Part shown: piece after piece, positions 9,492 through 18,294 of the stretch | How positions within the stretch are numbered: the stretch's first letter is position 1 | How the letters are laid out: each line of letters opens with the position of its first letter | Source: Phycisphaerae bacterium | GTDB lineage: Bacteria; Planctomycetota; Phycisphaerae; Sedimentisphaerales; Anaerohalosphaeraceae | NCBI GenBank assembly: GCA_014859965.1 | Contig: JACZKQ010000147.1 | Span: 1 to 64,000 of the forward strand | DNA length: 64,000 bases | Direction of reading: 5' to 3' | Notes under the pieces: model-generated | The model's input: only the letters and a program-made list of their open reading frames with translations | Database searches by the model: none | What the model was told of the DNA's origin: nothing | Program-made: the position numbers and the translations under genes

Positions 9492-10997
9492 CTACATCAA
9501 CATATGACTTGAAACCTCGGCTTTGGCCGCACGCCAGCCGGCTCTTAGTTTGGCGGAGAGCTCAGCGACGGTGGATTGCATCTCGGAGACCGCGGCCATG
9601 TTCTTATTTTCGGCCGGGTCGGCGTAATGGTCGTAGAGTTCGCGTGCCATTACTTGGCCGTTTGAACGGTCCTGCCATTCGGTGTATCGCCAGCGCTCGG
9701 TGCGCATTGTGTAGCCCATAACCTTGCCTCGGGGGTACTGGCTGAAGGCGGCGGTTTTCCAGGGGCGGTTCGGGTTGTCGATCAGCGGGACGAAGCTCGT
9801 GCCTTCGCAGTGGGCAGGAACGGGCAGGCCGGCAAGCTCGCAAAGGCTTGGGTAGATATCGACAAATTCGGTCAGCGCACGCGTGCGTGCGGTGCGCTTC
9901 TTCTGGTTCGGCACCGAGACGAGCATCGGCACGCGCGTATCCAGTTCATAATTAGTGTGCTTGGACCAGAGGGCGTGCTCGCCGAGCTTCCAGCCGTGGT
10001 CGCCCCAGAGGATGACGACGGTGTTCCTGCGGAGGTCGAGGCGGTCCATTGCGTCGAGGAGGCGGCCGAGCTGGGCGTCCATGTATGAAACACAGGCGTT
10101 ATAAGCGTGAATGAGTGTGCGGGCAAGATCGTCGCTGCACGGGCCCTTTTTCGGGATGCCGTAATAGCCGCGCAGCTCGCCCCAGTCGGTCGGTGCGTAG
10201 GATGGGCTGTCAGCAGGCAGGAATGGATTGTCGGCGAGCGCAATATCCTCGCTGCGATACAGGTCCCAGTACTTCTTCGGTGCGTTGAAGGGCAGGTGCG
10301 GCTTGTAAAAACCCATTGCCATGAAGAACGGCTTGCCGCCTGCCTTGAGCCGGCGAAGCTCTTCGATGGCGTGGTCGGCGTTGGCCCCGTCGGGATAGTG
10401 GTTATCCGGCACGTCGGCGGCTTCATAGGCTGGGCCGCGGCCGTCCATGTTCGGGTTCTCGGAATTGTACTGGTTCATCTGCTCGATAGCTTCCTGGGTG
10501 ATGTACCCTCGGCCTTTCCACCCGCCTTCGGGAAATGTGCCGGCGCGAAACGGCGGTATGGACCAGCCCTGTTTGTCGTCAGTGGGGTGGTGGTAGATTT
10601 TGCCGATCGACAGCGTTTCGTAGCCATTGTTCCTGAAGTGCTGCGGCAGTGACAGGACGTCCGGCAGAGCCTTTCGCAACGGCGTGTTGAGGTCGTATAT
10701 CTTCGTGGAGTCGGGGCGCAGGCCGCTGAGCACACTGACCCGAGAAGGGGCGCAGACGGCCTGCTGGCAGTACGTGCGTTCAAACAGCAGGCCCTCGTGG
10801 GCGAGGCGGTCGATGTTGGGCGAAACAATCTGTTTCTTGCCGTAACAATTGAGCTGCGGGCGCAGGTCGTCGACGGCAATGAAGAGAACGTTGGGCCTGC
10901 TCTGCGCGGCGCCAGCCGATTCGGGGATCGCCGGCAAAGCCGCTGCGGCGGCCGATATGGCAAGAAAATTTCGGCGCGTAAGCGTTTTCTGTTCCAT
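9492..10997 (-). CDS. iduronate-2-sulfatase-like secreted sulfatase
   Basis: 501 residues. Tat-type signal TRRNFLAISAAAAALPA, then PNVLFIAVDDLRPQLNCYG, the metal-binding Asp pair with the DLRP variant typical of iduronate-2-sulfatases. The formylglycine site is CAPSR (Cys82), an exact match to CxPxR. KPFFMAMGFYKPHLPF and ILWGDHGWKLGEH near residues 230 and 325 are further family marks. GGAGG stands nine bases before the ATG at 10997; a GTG one codon earlier is possible. It is followed on the same strand by the heparinase-like lyase. Confidence 0.9.
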   Translation of the reverse strand: MEQKTLTRRNFLAISAAAAALPAIPESAGAAQSRPNVLFIAVDDLRPQLNCYGKKQIVSPNIDRLAHEGLLFERTYCQQAVCAPSRVSVLSGLRPDSTKIYDLNTPLRKALPDVLSLPQHFRNNGYETLSIGKIYHHPTDDKQGWSIPPFRAGTFPEGGWKGRGYITQEAIEQMNQYNSENPNMDGRGPAYEAADVPDNHYPDGANADHAIEELRRLKAGGKPFFMAMGFYKPHLPFNAPKKYWDLYRSEDIALADNPFLPADSPSYAPTDWGELRGYYGIPKKGPCSDDLARTLIHAYNACVSYMDAQLGRLLDAMDRLDLRRNTVVILWGDHGWKLGEHALWSKHTNYELDTRVPMLVSVPNQKKRTARTRALTEFVDIYPSLCELAGLPVPAHCEGTSFVPLIDNPNRPWKTAAFSQYPRGKVMGYTMRTERWRYTEWQDRSNGQVMARELYDHYADPAENKNMAAVSEMQSTVAELSAKLRAGWRAAKAEVSSHMLM

Positions 10998-11094
10998 CAC
11001 ACTTGTCCTCCACGGTACAGTTAGCGTTTAGCGGCACCACGTACCGCACACTTGATCCCGGGCAGTCCGCCGCACGGGGGGCGCCGGGCGGTTG

Positions 11095-11442
11095 CTACAA
11101 TTGGTCGACCTTCGCAGCAAGGATAAAGTCGTTTTCGTGCAGGCCCTTAATCTTGTGGGTGCAGAGCGTGACAACGACTTTCCCCCAGCCCACCTGTATA
11201 TCTGGATGGTGCTGCTGTTCTTCGGCGATCGCGCCGACCTTGTTGGCGAACTCAAGGGCCGCCTTGAAATCCTTAAACTTGAATTTTCTCTCCAGATGGC
11301 GGCCGTCGACGATGTGCCAGTCAGGATGGAGCTGCGCCTTCAGCGGTTCAATTTCGGAGGGCTTCAGGGGTCCGATGCCGCCTTTACAGGGAATACATTG
11401 ATTCTCCGCAAGCGGACATGGAGTATGGCTGTTCTGCGTCAT
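11095..11442 (-). CDS. pterin-4a-carbinolamine dehydratase
   Basis: 115 residues, the full family length. It shows the signature EEQQHHPDIQVGWGKVVV, matching the E-x3-H-H-P-x5-W dehydratase pattern, and the FKFKDFKAALEFANKVG helix. The N terminus carries the CIPCKGG segment seen in many bacterial members. The enzyme dehydrates 4a-hydroxytetrahydropterin, normally to recycle the cofactor of aromatic amino acid hydroxylases; no hydroxylase is visible here. It is divergent from the nucleotide-sugar dehydrogenase. Confidence 0.9.
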   Translation of the reverse strand: MTQNSHTPCPLAENQCIPCKGGIGPLKPSEIEPLKAQLHPDWHIVDGRHLERKFKFKDFKAALEFANKVGAIAEEQQHHPDIQVGWGKVVVTLCTHKIKGLHENDFILAAKVDQL

Positions 11443-11749
11443 ATCTGCTTTCCGACCTTTCTTGTCTTAACCCTGCATGGGCCGACCTGCACCTTGGGTC
11501 CGATCAATTATAGATCGGCCTCGGGGCGGCGTCAAATAAGAAGCTTCTCCTCCTGATTATCGGACATATGCGTTTTCTTGAAGGCCGGGCTGGTTTGTGA
11601 CGATATCAAAGCGCCCCGAAGAAATCGCTTGCACGCAATGAAACATCTGATAAAGTATGCCTGTGACATATTTTAGTGCGAGCGCAGCAGGCGGTCGCCG
11701 CGGGGATCGTATGCAGCATCAAATCATGTTTCAGATTAAGGATTCGGTC
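11443..11749. other. divergent intergenic region
   Basis: About 300 bases separate the minus-strand pterin dehydratase from the plus-strand dehydrogenase. Apart from the candidate promoter at 11629-11656 and two optional upstream start codons of the dehydrogenase (11657 and 11711), I see no gene or clear structure. Confidence 0.5.
11629..11656 (+). promoter_or_regulatory. candidate promoter for nucleotide-sugar dehydrogenase
   Basis: TTGCAC at 11629, a 16-base spacer and TAAAGT at 11651 resemble a sigma-70-type promoter. It would put transcription start near 11663, which favours the start codons at 11711 or 11750 over 11657. Confidence 0.35.
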
Positions 11750-13393
11750 ATGGCAGAGTATTCGGTAAGTCCGTCCGGTGAAAAATTCGCGATTCCCAGC
11801 CGCGAAGAATATGCACCCGAGCTTGAGCGGTTGGAGAAATTGACGGCCGCGGCCCGCAACGAGGGCAAGGAGATCGTCGTCGTGATGGGCGTCGGGTTCG
11901 TGGGAGCGGTGATGGCGGCTATCGTCGCTGACACGGTCGACAAGAAGACGGGCAAGCCCAGCAAATTCGTGATCGGCTGTCAGCGGCCGAGCCCGCGGAG
12001 CTACTGGAAGATCCCGCTGCTCAACCGGGGCCAGTCGCCGGTGAAGGCGGAGGACCCGGAGGTGGATCCAATGATTGCCCGCTGCGTGAATGAAAAGAAG
12101 ACGCTGGTCGCGACTTACAACAGCGATTGCTTGAAACTGGCCGACTGCGTGGTGGTCGACGTCCAGTGCGATTACAGCAAGCAGCACCTCGGCAACCTGC
12201 GCACAGGCGAGGCGGAAATGGGCGCCTTGGAGGCGACCATCAAGACCATCGGCGAGAAGGTCGAGCCGCATTGCCTGACACTGATCGAGACGACCGTGGC
12301 GCCGGGGACGACGGAGTTCGTTGCCTGGCCCATCATGAAGAAGGCATTCAAGGCGCGCGGGATCAAGAGTGATCCGCTGCTGGCGCACAGCTTCGAGCGA
12401 GTCATGCCGGGCAAAGAATACGTCTCCAGCATTCGCGATTTCTGGCGGGTGTGTTCGGGATGCAATGCGGAAGCGCGGCAGCGCGTGGAGAAGTTCCTGC
12501 GCGAGGTGCTGAACACCGAAGAATACCCGCTTACAGTCATGGATCGTCCCATCGAGTCGGAGACCACCAAAATTGTGGAGAACTCATATCGTGCGACGAT
12601 TCTGGCGTACCTTGACGAGTGGAGCCTGTTCGCCGAACGCAACGGCGTAGACCTGATGAAGGTGATCAAGGCAATCAAGATGCGTCCGACGCACAGCAAT
12701 ATGATCTTCCCGGGTCCGGGCATCGGCGGCTATTGCCTGCCCAAGGACGGCGGCCTGGGCTTCTGGGCGTACAAGCATATCCTGGGTTTCGAGGACGACA
12801 TCTTCAAGATCACAACCACGGCGATTGACATTAACGATACCCGCGGCCTGCACGTGGCGACCCTGACGCGCGACGCTCTTCGGAACATGGGCCGCTACAT
12901 TGCCGGCGCTAACGTGCTCCTGTGCGGGGCAAGTTATCGGCAGGACGTGGCGGACACGCGCTACAGCGGATCGGAGATCGTTGTACGAAAGCTCACCGAG
13001 ATGGGCGCCGAGATGCGGGTGCACGATCCGTACGTGGAACACTGGTACGAGCTCGAAAGCCAGGGCGATTATCCTGCCCCCGGCCATTCGTGGAGCCGGT
13101 TCTTCCGCAACCAGGATGAACTCGTGAACATGCGTGTTCAAAATGATCTGGCCGCGGCGCTGAAGGGTGCGGAGGCCTTGATTCTTGCGGTGCCGCACGA
13201 GCCTTATATGAATCTCGATCCGGACCAGATCGTCAAGTGGGCCGGGGCGCCGCTGGCGGTGATTGACTGCTTCGGCATTCTAAGCGACGATCGGATTCGG
13301 CGGTATTTCGAACTCGGCTGCGAGGTCAAGGCACTCGGCCGGGGGCATATCCAGCGGATCAAGGAGAGCGTACGGAGCAAGGCAAAAACCTGA
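11750..13393 (+). CDS. nucleotide-sugar dehydrogenase (UDP-glucose 6-dehydrogenase family)
   Basis: 547 residues from ATG 11750, chosen for its AAGGA box seven bases upstream; in-frame starts exist at 11657 and 11711. The N-terminal Rossmann motif is VVVMGVGFVGAVMA near residue 43. The catalytic cysteine is in GPGIGGYCLPKDGG (Cys329), and the conserved SETTKIVENSYRA helix precedes it. The C-terminal NAD/UDP-binding part has GASYRQDVADTRYSGS. It should oxidise a nucleotide sugar to its uronic acid with two NAD+. It is longer than usual (about 430-450), with extra sequence at 20-140, so the substrate may not be UDP-glucose. Confidence 0.85.
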   Translation: MAEYSVSPSGEKFAIPSREEYAPELERLEKLTAAARNEGKEIVVVMGVGFVGAVMAAIVADTVDKKTGKPSKFVIGCQRPSPRSYWKIPLLNRGQSPVKAEDPEVDPMIARCVNEKKTLVATYNSDCLKLADCVVVDVQCDYSKQHLGNLRTGEAEMGALEATIKTIGEKVEPHCLTLIETTVAPGTTEFVAWPIMKKAFKARGIKSDPLLAHSFERVMPGKEYVSSIRDFWRVCSGCNAEARQRVEKFLREVLNTEEYPLTVMDRPIESETTKIVENSYRATILAYLDEWSLFAERNGVDLMKVIKAIKMRPTHSNMIFPGPGIGGYCLPKDGGLGFWAYKHILGFEDDIFKITTTAIDINDTRGLHVATLTRDALRNMGRYIAGANVLLCGASYRQDVADTRYSGSEIVVRKLTEMGAEMRVHDPYVEHWYELESQGDYPAPGHSWSRFFRNQDELVNMRVQNDLAAALKGAEALILAVPHEPYMNLDPDQIVKWAGAPLAVIDCFGILSDDRIRRYFELGCEVKALGRGHIQRIKESVRSKAKT

Positions 13394-13421
13394 CCTGCTT
13401 GAGACGCTAAAGACTGTTTGC

Positions 13422-13449
13422 AAGGCCCGGCCGCACCGGGCCTTTTTTC
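13422..13449 (+). terminator. rho-independent terminator after the nucleotide-sugar dehydrogenase
   Basis: A nine-base perfect stem (AAGGCCCGG with CCGGGCCTT) closes a five-base loop and runs into six T residues. It lies 29 bases after the dehydrogenase stop and ahead of the exonuclease III gene. Confidence 0.85.
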
Positions 13450-13530
13450 TTGATTCAGAGCAACGATAACGGCATTATGGATGCGGCGGCCGCAAGCATC
13501 GACTTTTCTTTGGGTTTGAAGGCGACAGAT

Positions 13531-14298
13531 ATGATGAGAATCGCGACGTTTAACGCCAACTCGATACGAAGCCGGCTCGACATCATTCTCGGATGGGTGC
13601 AAGAGAACAGCCCCGACGTACTGTGCATTCAGGAAACCAAGGTGCAGGATCATGAGTTCCCCATCGAGATTTTTGCAAAGGCGGGCTACCAGATTGTCTT
13701 CCGCGGGCAGAAGAGTTACAACGGTGTCGCCACTGTGAGCCGTCTGCCCATCGGCGACTGCGTCGTCGAGATGGGCGAGATCGATACAGAGGCCCGCTTT
13801 CTGCAGACGGTGATCGGCGGTGTCACGATTCTCAACACCTATGTGCCGCAGGGCTTCGCGCGCGACAGCGTTCGGTTCGAATACAAGCTGCAATGGCTGG
13901 CGGCGCTGGGCGATTATTTGGAACGCAACTTTACGCCCGAGATGCCGCTGGTCTGGGCAGGCGACTTCAACAGCGCTCTTGACGAACGCGACGTTTACAA
14001 CCCCAAAACTCTGTGGGGCAGCGTCTGCTACTGCGCGGAGGTGCAGGAGGCGATCCAGCGGATCATGGCGTGGGGTTTCGCAGATCTCTTTCGCATGCAC
14101 AACGAGGAAGCCGGGCAGTACACGTTCTGGGACTACCGGGCGCGGAGCTACCAAAAAAACAACGGCTGGCGTCTCGACTATATCATGGCCACGGCGCCTT
14201 TGGCGGCCAAATGCACGAACTGTTGGATCGACACCGCCCCGCGCGCCCTCGACAAAGCCAGCGACCACACCTTCCTTGTCGCCGAATTCGACGTGTGA
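13531..14298 (+). CDS. xth: exodeoxyribonuclease III
   Basis: 255 residues. All endonuclease/exonuclease/phosphatase marks are present in order: RIATFNANSIRSR, CIQETKVQD (metal-binding Glu), LNTYVPQG, WAGDFNSALDERDV, WRLDYIMA and the terminal SDHTFLVAEF. It removes nucleotides from 3' ends and cuts at abasic sites in base excision repair. The ATG at 13531 has GAAGG eight bases upstream; the frame is open to 13450 but that part is not family-like and overlaps the terminator tail. Confidence 0.93.
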   Translation: MMRIATFNANSIRSRLDIILGWVQENSPDVLCIQETKVQDHEFPIEIFAKAGYQIVFRGQKSYNGVATVSRLPIGDCVVEMGEIDTEARFLQTVIGGVTILNTYVPQGFARDSVRFEYKLQWLAALGDYLERNFTPEMPLVWAGDFNSALDERDVYNPKTLWGSVCYCAEVQEAIQRIMAWGFADLFRMHNEEAGQYTFWDYRARSYQKNNGWRLDYIMATAPLAAKCTNCWIDTAPRALDKASDHTFLVAEFDV

Positions 14299-14374
14299 TT
14301 ACCTGTCCCGCATATGCTTACCAGCATAGTGCGTCCGGTCTACCCCGCCAATCACCGCAAACTGCCTGTGGCAC

Positions 14375-15529
14375 TCAGAACTGGTTAGGATCGGCGGTGA
14401 CGCTTTCAACCGAGATCATGTCGGCTAAATCGGGGACATCGACGACTTGGGCGGCCGCTTCGTCCTTCTTATCCTCGAGCAGGTCGGCAAGCGGCTTTGT
14501 CAGGTCACCCGCCTTAAACAAGGCGATCTCGTAGACCCAGCCCTTGTGACGGTCACGAAACTTTTGGGCCGCGTCCCGCGCCAGGAGTTTGGCTTCCTTG
14601 GCCTTCAACTCCTCATCCGACTCCGAGCCGTCGCGCTTGACCGTCACCTCCGTCGTATCCGTAAACGCCGCATCCGCGGTGAGGAATGTCTTGTCACCCT
14701 TCTTTGCGATCTTGAAGGTATAGACCGTCGAATCCTTCAGACGCGCCACGTAAGTAGTATCAAAGGTGAGCCCCTCGGCTTTGGCTGCCGACTGTACGTC
14801 GGCAAATTGCAGGCTCGACAGCGCCCCGAAGACCTGCCGGTAATCGCTGCCCTTCCACTTCTTGCCGTCCGGCAGTCCCGACGCCAGCACGATCTCCTCG
14901 CTGTCGCCTTCCCGCTGCAGCGTATAAGCACCGTCGGGGCCGGTCACGGTCACCGTCTGCATCTTGTCTCGCTCGGTGCTGGTGAGCCGCTTGTCGATAT
15001 AGTCCATGCTCGACATCCGCGGCCACGGGGCATTCTCCACAAGATAAACGTCGTCGCTCGCCAGCAGGCGGACGTATACCTTCTGCGTGTCCGGATTGGT
15101 CTCACTGATGACGATGCCGCCGAAGCCCTCGATCGGCTTGGCCTCGGCGTTAAGGAATTTCACGATGTAACGCGCCGTATCTTCGCTGACGCCCAGATCC
15201 TTGTGATTCTGCGCGCTGCTGGTCACCCGTTCGACGGTCTTGATGTCGAGGATCTCAGCCACGAGGCCGTTGATCTCATTGACCAGCGCCGGGTAGTTCT
15301 CTTTATTGGTCACCACGTAGCCGCCCTTTGCGTTCCGTGTGATCTTCGTTTCCTCGTCCTTGCTAACGAGGACCACCGTGGCGATCTTGCTCGTGTCCAG
15401 ACCCTGAACCAGGTTCACATTGCGGCCTGAAAACGACGGCGTCTGTTTGCTCACCTGCGACGTCAGCACCGCGAGCACCGCCATGACCGCCGCCGCCACA
15501 CCCAACATCATAAGTTTCCGATTGCTCAT
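14375..15529 (-). CDS. DUF4340 domain protein of a Gld-type ABC system
   Basis: 384 residues. One N-terminal membrane anchor (LGVAAAVMAVLAVLTS) is followed by repeated beta-rich units, each with the DUF4340 pattern of a strand, ITRNAKGGYVVTN, and an LVAEILDIKTVERVTS helix; the second unit is near residues 200-330. DUF4340 proteins sit beside GldG-like ABC auxiliary proteins in many bacteria and probably act in the periplasm; no enzymatic role is known. GGGAG precedes the ATG by eight bases. It is the last gene of the four-gene cassette, 22 bases after GldG. Confidence 0.8.
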   Translation of the reverse strand: MSNRKLMMLGVAAAVMAVLAVLTSQVSKQTPSFSGRNVNLVQGLDTSKIATVVLVSKDEETKITRNAKGGYVVTNKENYPALVNEINGLVAEILDIKTVERVTSSAQNHKDLGVSEDTARYIVKFLNAEAKPIEGFGGIVISETNPDTQKVYVRLLASDDVYLVENAPWPRMSSMDYIDKRLTSTERDKMQTVTVTGPDGAYTLQREGDSEEIVLASGLPDGKKWKGSDYRQVFGALSSLQFADVQSAAKAEGLTFDTTYVARLKDSTVYTFKIAKKGDKTFLTADAAFTDTTEVTVKRDGSESDEELKAKEAKLLARDAAQKFRDRHKGWVYEIALFKAGDLTKPLADLLEDKKDEAAAQVVDVPDLADMISVESVTADPNQF

Positions 15530-15551
15530 TCTATGACTCCCGATCTGTTAC

Positions 15552-17519
15552 TCAAGCGTCGCTTGCATGACTGATATAGTGTCGTTTCATCATACTTCTG
15601 CGAACCCCCAGCGAGATAGCGATCAACAGAATAATCGCCGGGCCCGGCAGGGTACAAAGGTTGCGAAGGGTGATCCCCAGATTTTCAATCCGCCGCACCT
15701 TCTGCATCTTGACCTTGCGAAGCTGCGTCTGGAGTTCGCGGATCTTGGCCTCCACAGCCATCTTCTCGTTGAGAATCTGCGCCTCGATGATTTTGCCTTC
15801 TTCGCCCCTGGCGGAGGAGAGAATCTCATTGAGTTTCTGCTGGAAGCCGGCGATCTCGGCGTTGATTTTGGCTTCTTCGCCGGCGGTTTCCTCTTCGGCT
15901 TGGCGCTCGATTTCATCGACGACGGTGAACGGCCGCTTGAAATTGCCCCGCGACCGAATCGCGATGAGATTGCTCGAACCGCCCAGGTCCTCGATGGCGT
16001 TAAGCATCAGGGACGCGTTGTCGTCCACCACCGTTATACCGAAAAACGAATCGCGATAGGCGACGATATCGCTGACGAAGTCCACATCGGAGAATACGAT
16101 CACCGCACAATCCGCAGCCGCTTCGGTCAGGCCGGTGACGGTTTTCATTTTCTTTTCCTGTTCATCACCTTCGGCATCTGCATCGGCTTCGGTATCCTCA
16201 ATCTGGATGCCGTTGGGAAACGCCGATTTCGGCCTGCCGGTCATGAGATAACCCATGTTCACTGGGGCCGAGCCGTCCGTAAACCTGGCCAGGAGCGCCG
16301 CATGATCCGGCATGGCCAGTTCGTACGGGCTTGATATTCTCCATGCGTTCCCCCGGGAGGTCGTCGTCAACAGCGGCGTCAGCCTGACCCCGGACTCCTG
16401 GCCTTCGACGGCGGTCTTCTTCAGCACGCCGGGAAACATCATGTTGACTTTGTTGAGTTCGGCGGTAATCACGGTGTCTTCGTTAAAACAGTCCTGCGGC
16501 CTTGTCAGCGCCAGTATACCGATGATCTTTTGCGGCCGCTCATTGGGCCTGAACGACCCCGTCACCGCCAGAGCGCGATCACCGGCGAACGTGTTTGCGG
16601 GCATTTCCAGACCCCACGCCCGCAGCAGTTCCGGGAGATTCGAGTTGGATTCGGGCATGCGCCCCATCTGCATGGCCATCGGATCGGGACGGTCTGCTAT
16701 GCAGTGCGGGTCCACGCAGACAATCGCCCGGCCGCCCTTGAGCACGTACTGGTCGATGGCAAACTGTGTCTTCTCGGAGAATCCTTTGGGATGGATGACC
16801 AAAAGAATATCGACGTCCCTGATTTCATCGACTTCCGTGTCGAGTTGATTAACCTCATAGCTCTGCTGCAAGTGTCTGACCAGGCCCCACGGCTGCTGTG
16901 GCTGACGGCCCTGTGCGGCCATCATCTGGGCCATGTATCCCGTGTCGCCCATCAGCGACAGAGAACTGATGATCCCCACCCGCGTCTTCTGGCGCGTCAT
17001 CGCCGTGTCAATGAGATAGCTGATGTCGTACTCGACAAAATTCTGACGGTCCGGCGAGAAAAACGGAACCGTCTTTTCCACCCCGAACTGTGTCTGCAGG
17101 ACCATGCCAAAAAAGAAGTTTTCTTCTTCGTTGATCGCGAAGCGCTTCAGGCCATAGCGGATCGCATCCACTTCTTCATCAGAAAACGGCCGCGGATCGA
17201 TCACTTCCAGTTGGATCTTGCCTTTGGACGTCGAAACGTACTCGTCAAGGAGCGCCTTAACGAACGTGTAATAATTATTGAAGAAGCGAATCTGGTCCGG
17301 GCCCTTCATCGCAGCGGTTTTGGTGTAATACAGTTTGATCTTGACCGGCTGGTTCAACTGTTCAACGATAGCCTTTGTGCCCTCGGAAAGCGTATACAGC
17401 CGCTGCTCCGTGATATCGGCCCGAAGCGAGCCGCCTATGTTCTGGGTGATGCTGATCGCCGAAACAGCAATGACGGCGATAAACACAACCGCGATGATTG
17501 CACGCATCAGTCTGTTCAT
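15552..17519 (-). CDS. GldG-family ABC auxiliary protein
   Basis: 655 residues. An N-terminal transmembrane helix (AIIAVVFIAVIAVSAISI) leads to the conserved RADITEQRLYTLSEGTKAIVEQL motif of the family, an IFT52/GldG-like domain (VGIISSLSLMG, DVDILLVIHPKGFSEKTQFAIDQYVLKGGRAIVCVDP) and a C-terminal coiled coil (about 545-625). A final membrane helix (LPGPAIILLIAISLGV) ends the protein. It acts with the ABC permease and ATPase upstream, probably in the envelope. The start overlaps the permease stop by one base (TAATG), so translation is coupled. Confidence 0.85.
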   Translation of the reverse strand: MNRLMRAIIAVVFIAVIAVSAISITQNIGGSLRADITEQRLYTLSEGTKAIVEQLNQPVKIKLYYTKTAAMKGPDQIRFFNNYYTFVKALLDEYVSTSKGKIQLEVIDPRPFSDEEVDAIRYGLKRFAINEEENFFFGMVLQTQFGVEKTVPFFSPDRQNFVEYDISYLIDTAMTRQKTRVGIISSLSLMGDTGYMAQMMAAQGRQPQQPWGLVRHLQQSYEVNQLDTEVDEIRDVDILLVIHPKGFSEKTQFAIDQYVLKGGRAIVCVDPHCIADRPDPMAMQMGRMPESNSNLPELLRAWGLEMPANTFAGDRALAVTGSFRPNERPQKIIGILALTRPQDCFNEDTVITAELNKVNMMFPGVLKKTAVEGQESGVRLTPLLTTTSRGNAWRISSPYELAMPDHAALLARFTDGSAPVNMGYLMTGRPKSAFPNGIQIEDTEADADAEGDEQEKKMKTVTGLTEAAADCAVIVFSDVDFVSDIVAYRDSFFGITVVDDNASLMLNAIEDLGGSSNLIAIRSRGNFKRPFTVVDEIERQAEEETAGEEAKINAEIAGFQQKLNEILSSARGEEGKIIEAQILNEKMAVEAKIRELQTQLRKVKMQKVRRIENLGITLRNLCTLPGPAIILLIAISLGVRRSMMKRHYISHASDA

Positions 17520-18250
17520 TAGCTTGCCTTCCTTTCATTCAGGATAACACTGCACGCCGCGACCCATCCCGTAATGAGGATGAGGAAATATGCGATGTTG
17601 CTGAAGGCGACCATCCCCTTGACCATCGATTCAAACTGTGTCTGGACAAACAGGCTCTCGGCCACGCCAAGCAGGCCCGCAGGCAGGGCCGCGGACAGGT
17701 AATTGAGGGTGGTCGGCAACCCGGCTAACATCAGTGCCAGGCAGGTCACACACGCCAGAATCACGCTGATCACCTGGTTCTTCGACAACGCTGAGAAAAA
17801 TGACCCGATTGCGAGGAACATTCCGGCGACCAGCAGACTCCCCACGTACCCGGCGATAATCAGCCCTGCGTCCGGATCGCCCAGATACGCCACCGTTACG
17901 GGAATCGGAAACGTCAGCACCAGGGCAATCGCCAGAAACGTCCAGGCGGCTAAGAACTTGCCGATCACCGCCTGCGAAACAGTAATCGGCAGCGTAAACA
18001 ATAGCTCAATCGAGCCGGTCTTTCGCTCTTCCGCCCACAGCCGCATCGCCGCCGCCGGTCCCATGAAGGCCAGAAACCAGGGCAGCGTTCTAAAGAATAT
18101 TGTCATGTCCGCCTGACGAAACTCGTAAAATCCATCTCTGAACGTCCACCAGCCCGCGATAAAAAGGAAAATGACCAGGAAGACGTATGCCACCGGCGTA
18201 GCGAAGTACCCCTTCAACTCTCGTTTGTAAACCGCCCAAAAGCCATTCAT
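17519..18250 (-). CDS. ABC transporter permease (GldF/NosY type)
   Basis: 243 residues with six hydrophobic segments, starting YKRELKGYFATPVAYVFLVIFLFIAG, the typical ABC-2 permease opening. The family mark MRLWAEERKTGSIELLFTLPIT is at about residue 80. The upstream extension to 18661 overlaps the ATPase gene and is not membrane-like, so the ATG at 18250 is used. It pairs with the ATPase 44 bases upstream and the GldG protein downstream. In Bacteroidetes the homologous set serves gliding; elsewhere the exported substrate is unknown. Confidence 0.88.
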   Translation of the reverse strand: MNGFWAVYKRELKGYFATPVAYVFLVIFLFIAGWWTFRDGFYEFRQADMTIFFRTLPWFLAFMGPAAAMRLWAEERKTGSIELLFTLPITVSQAVIGKFLAAWTFLAIALVLTFPIPVTVAYLGDPDAGLIIAGYVGSLLVAGMFLAIGSFFSALSKNQVISVILACVTCLALMLAGLPTTLNYLSAALPAGLLGVAESLFVQTQFESMVKGMVAFSNIAYFLILITGWVAACSVILNERKAS

Positions 18251-18294
18251 AGTATTGACTCCTGCACTGTCATGAAAATGCAAAACGCTTCGGA

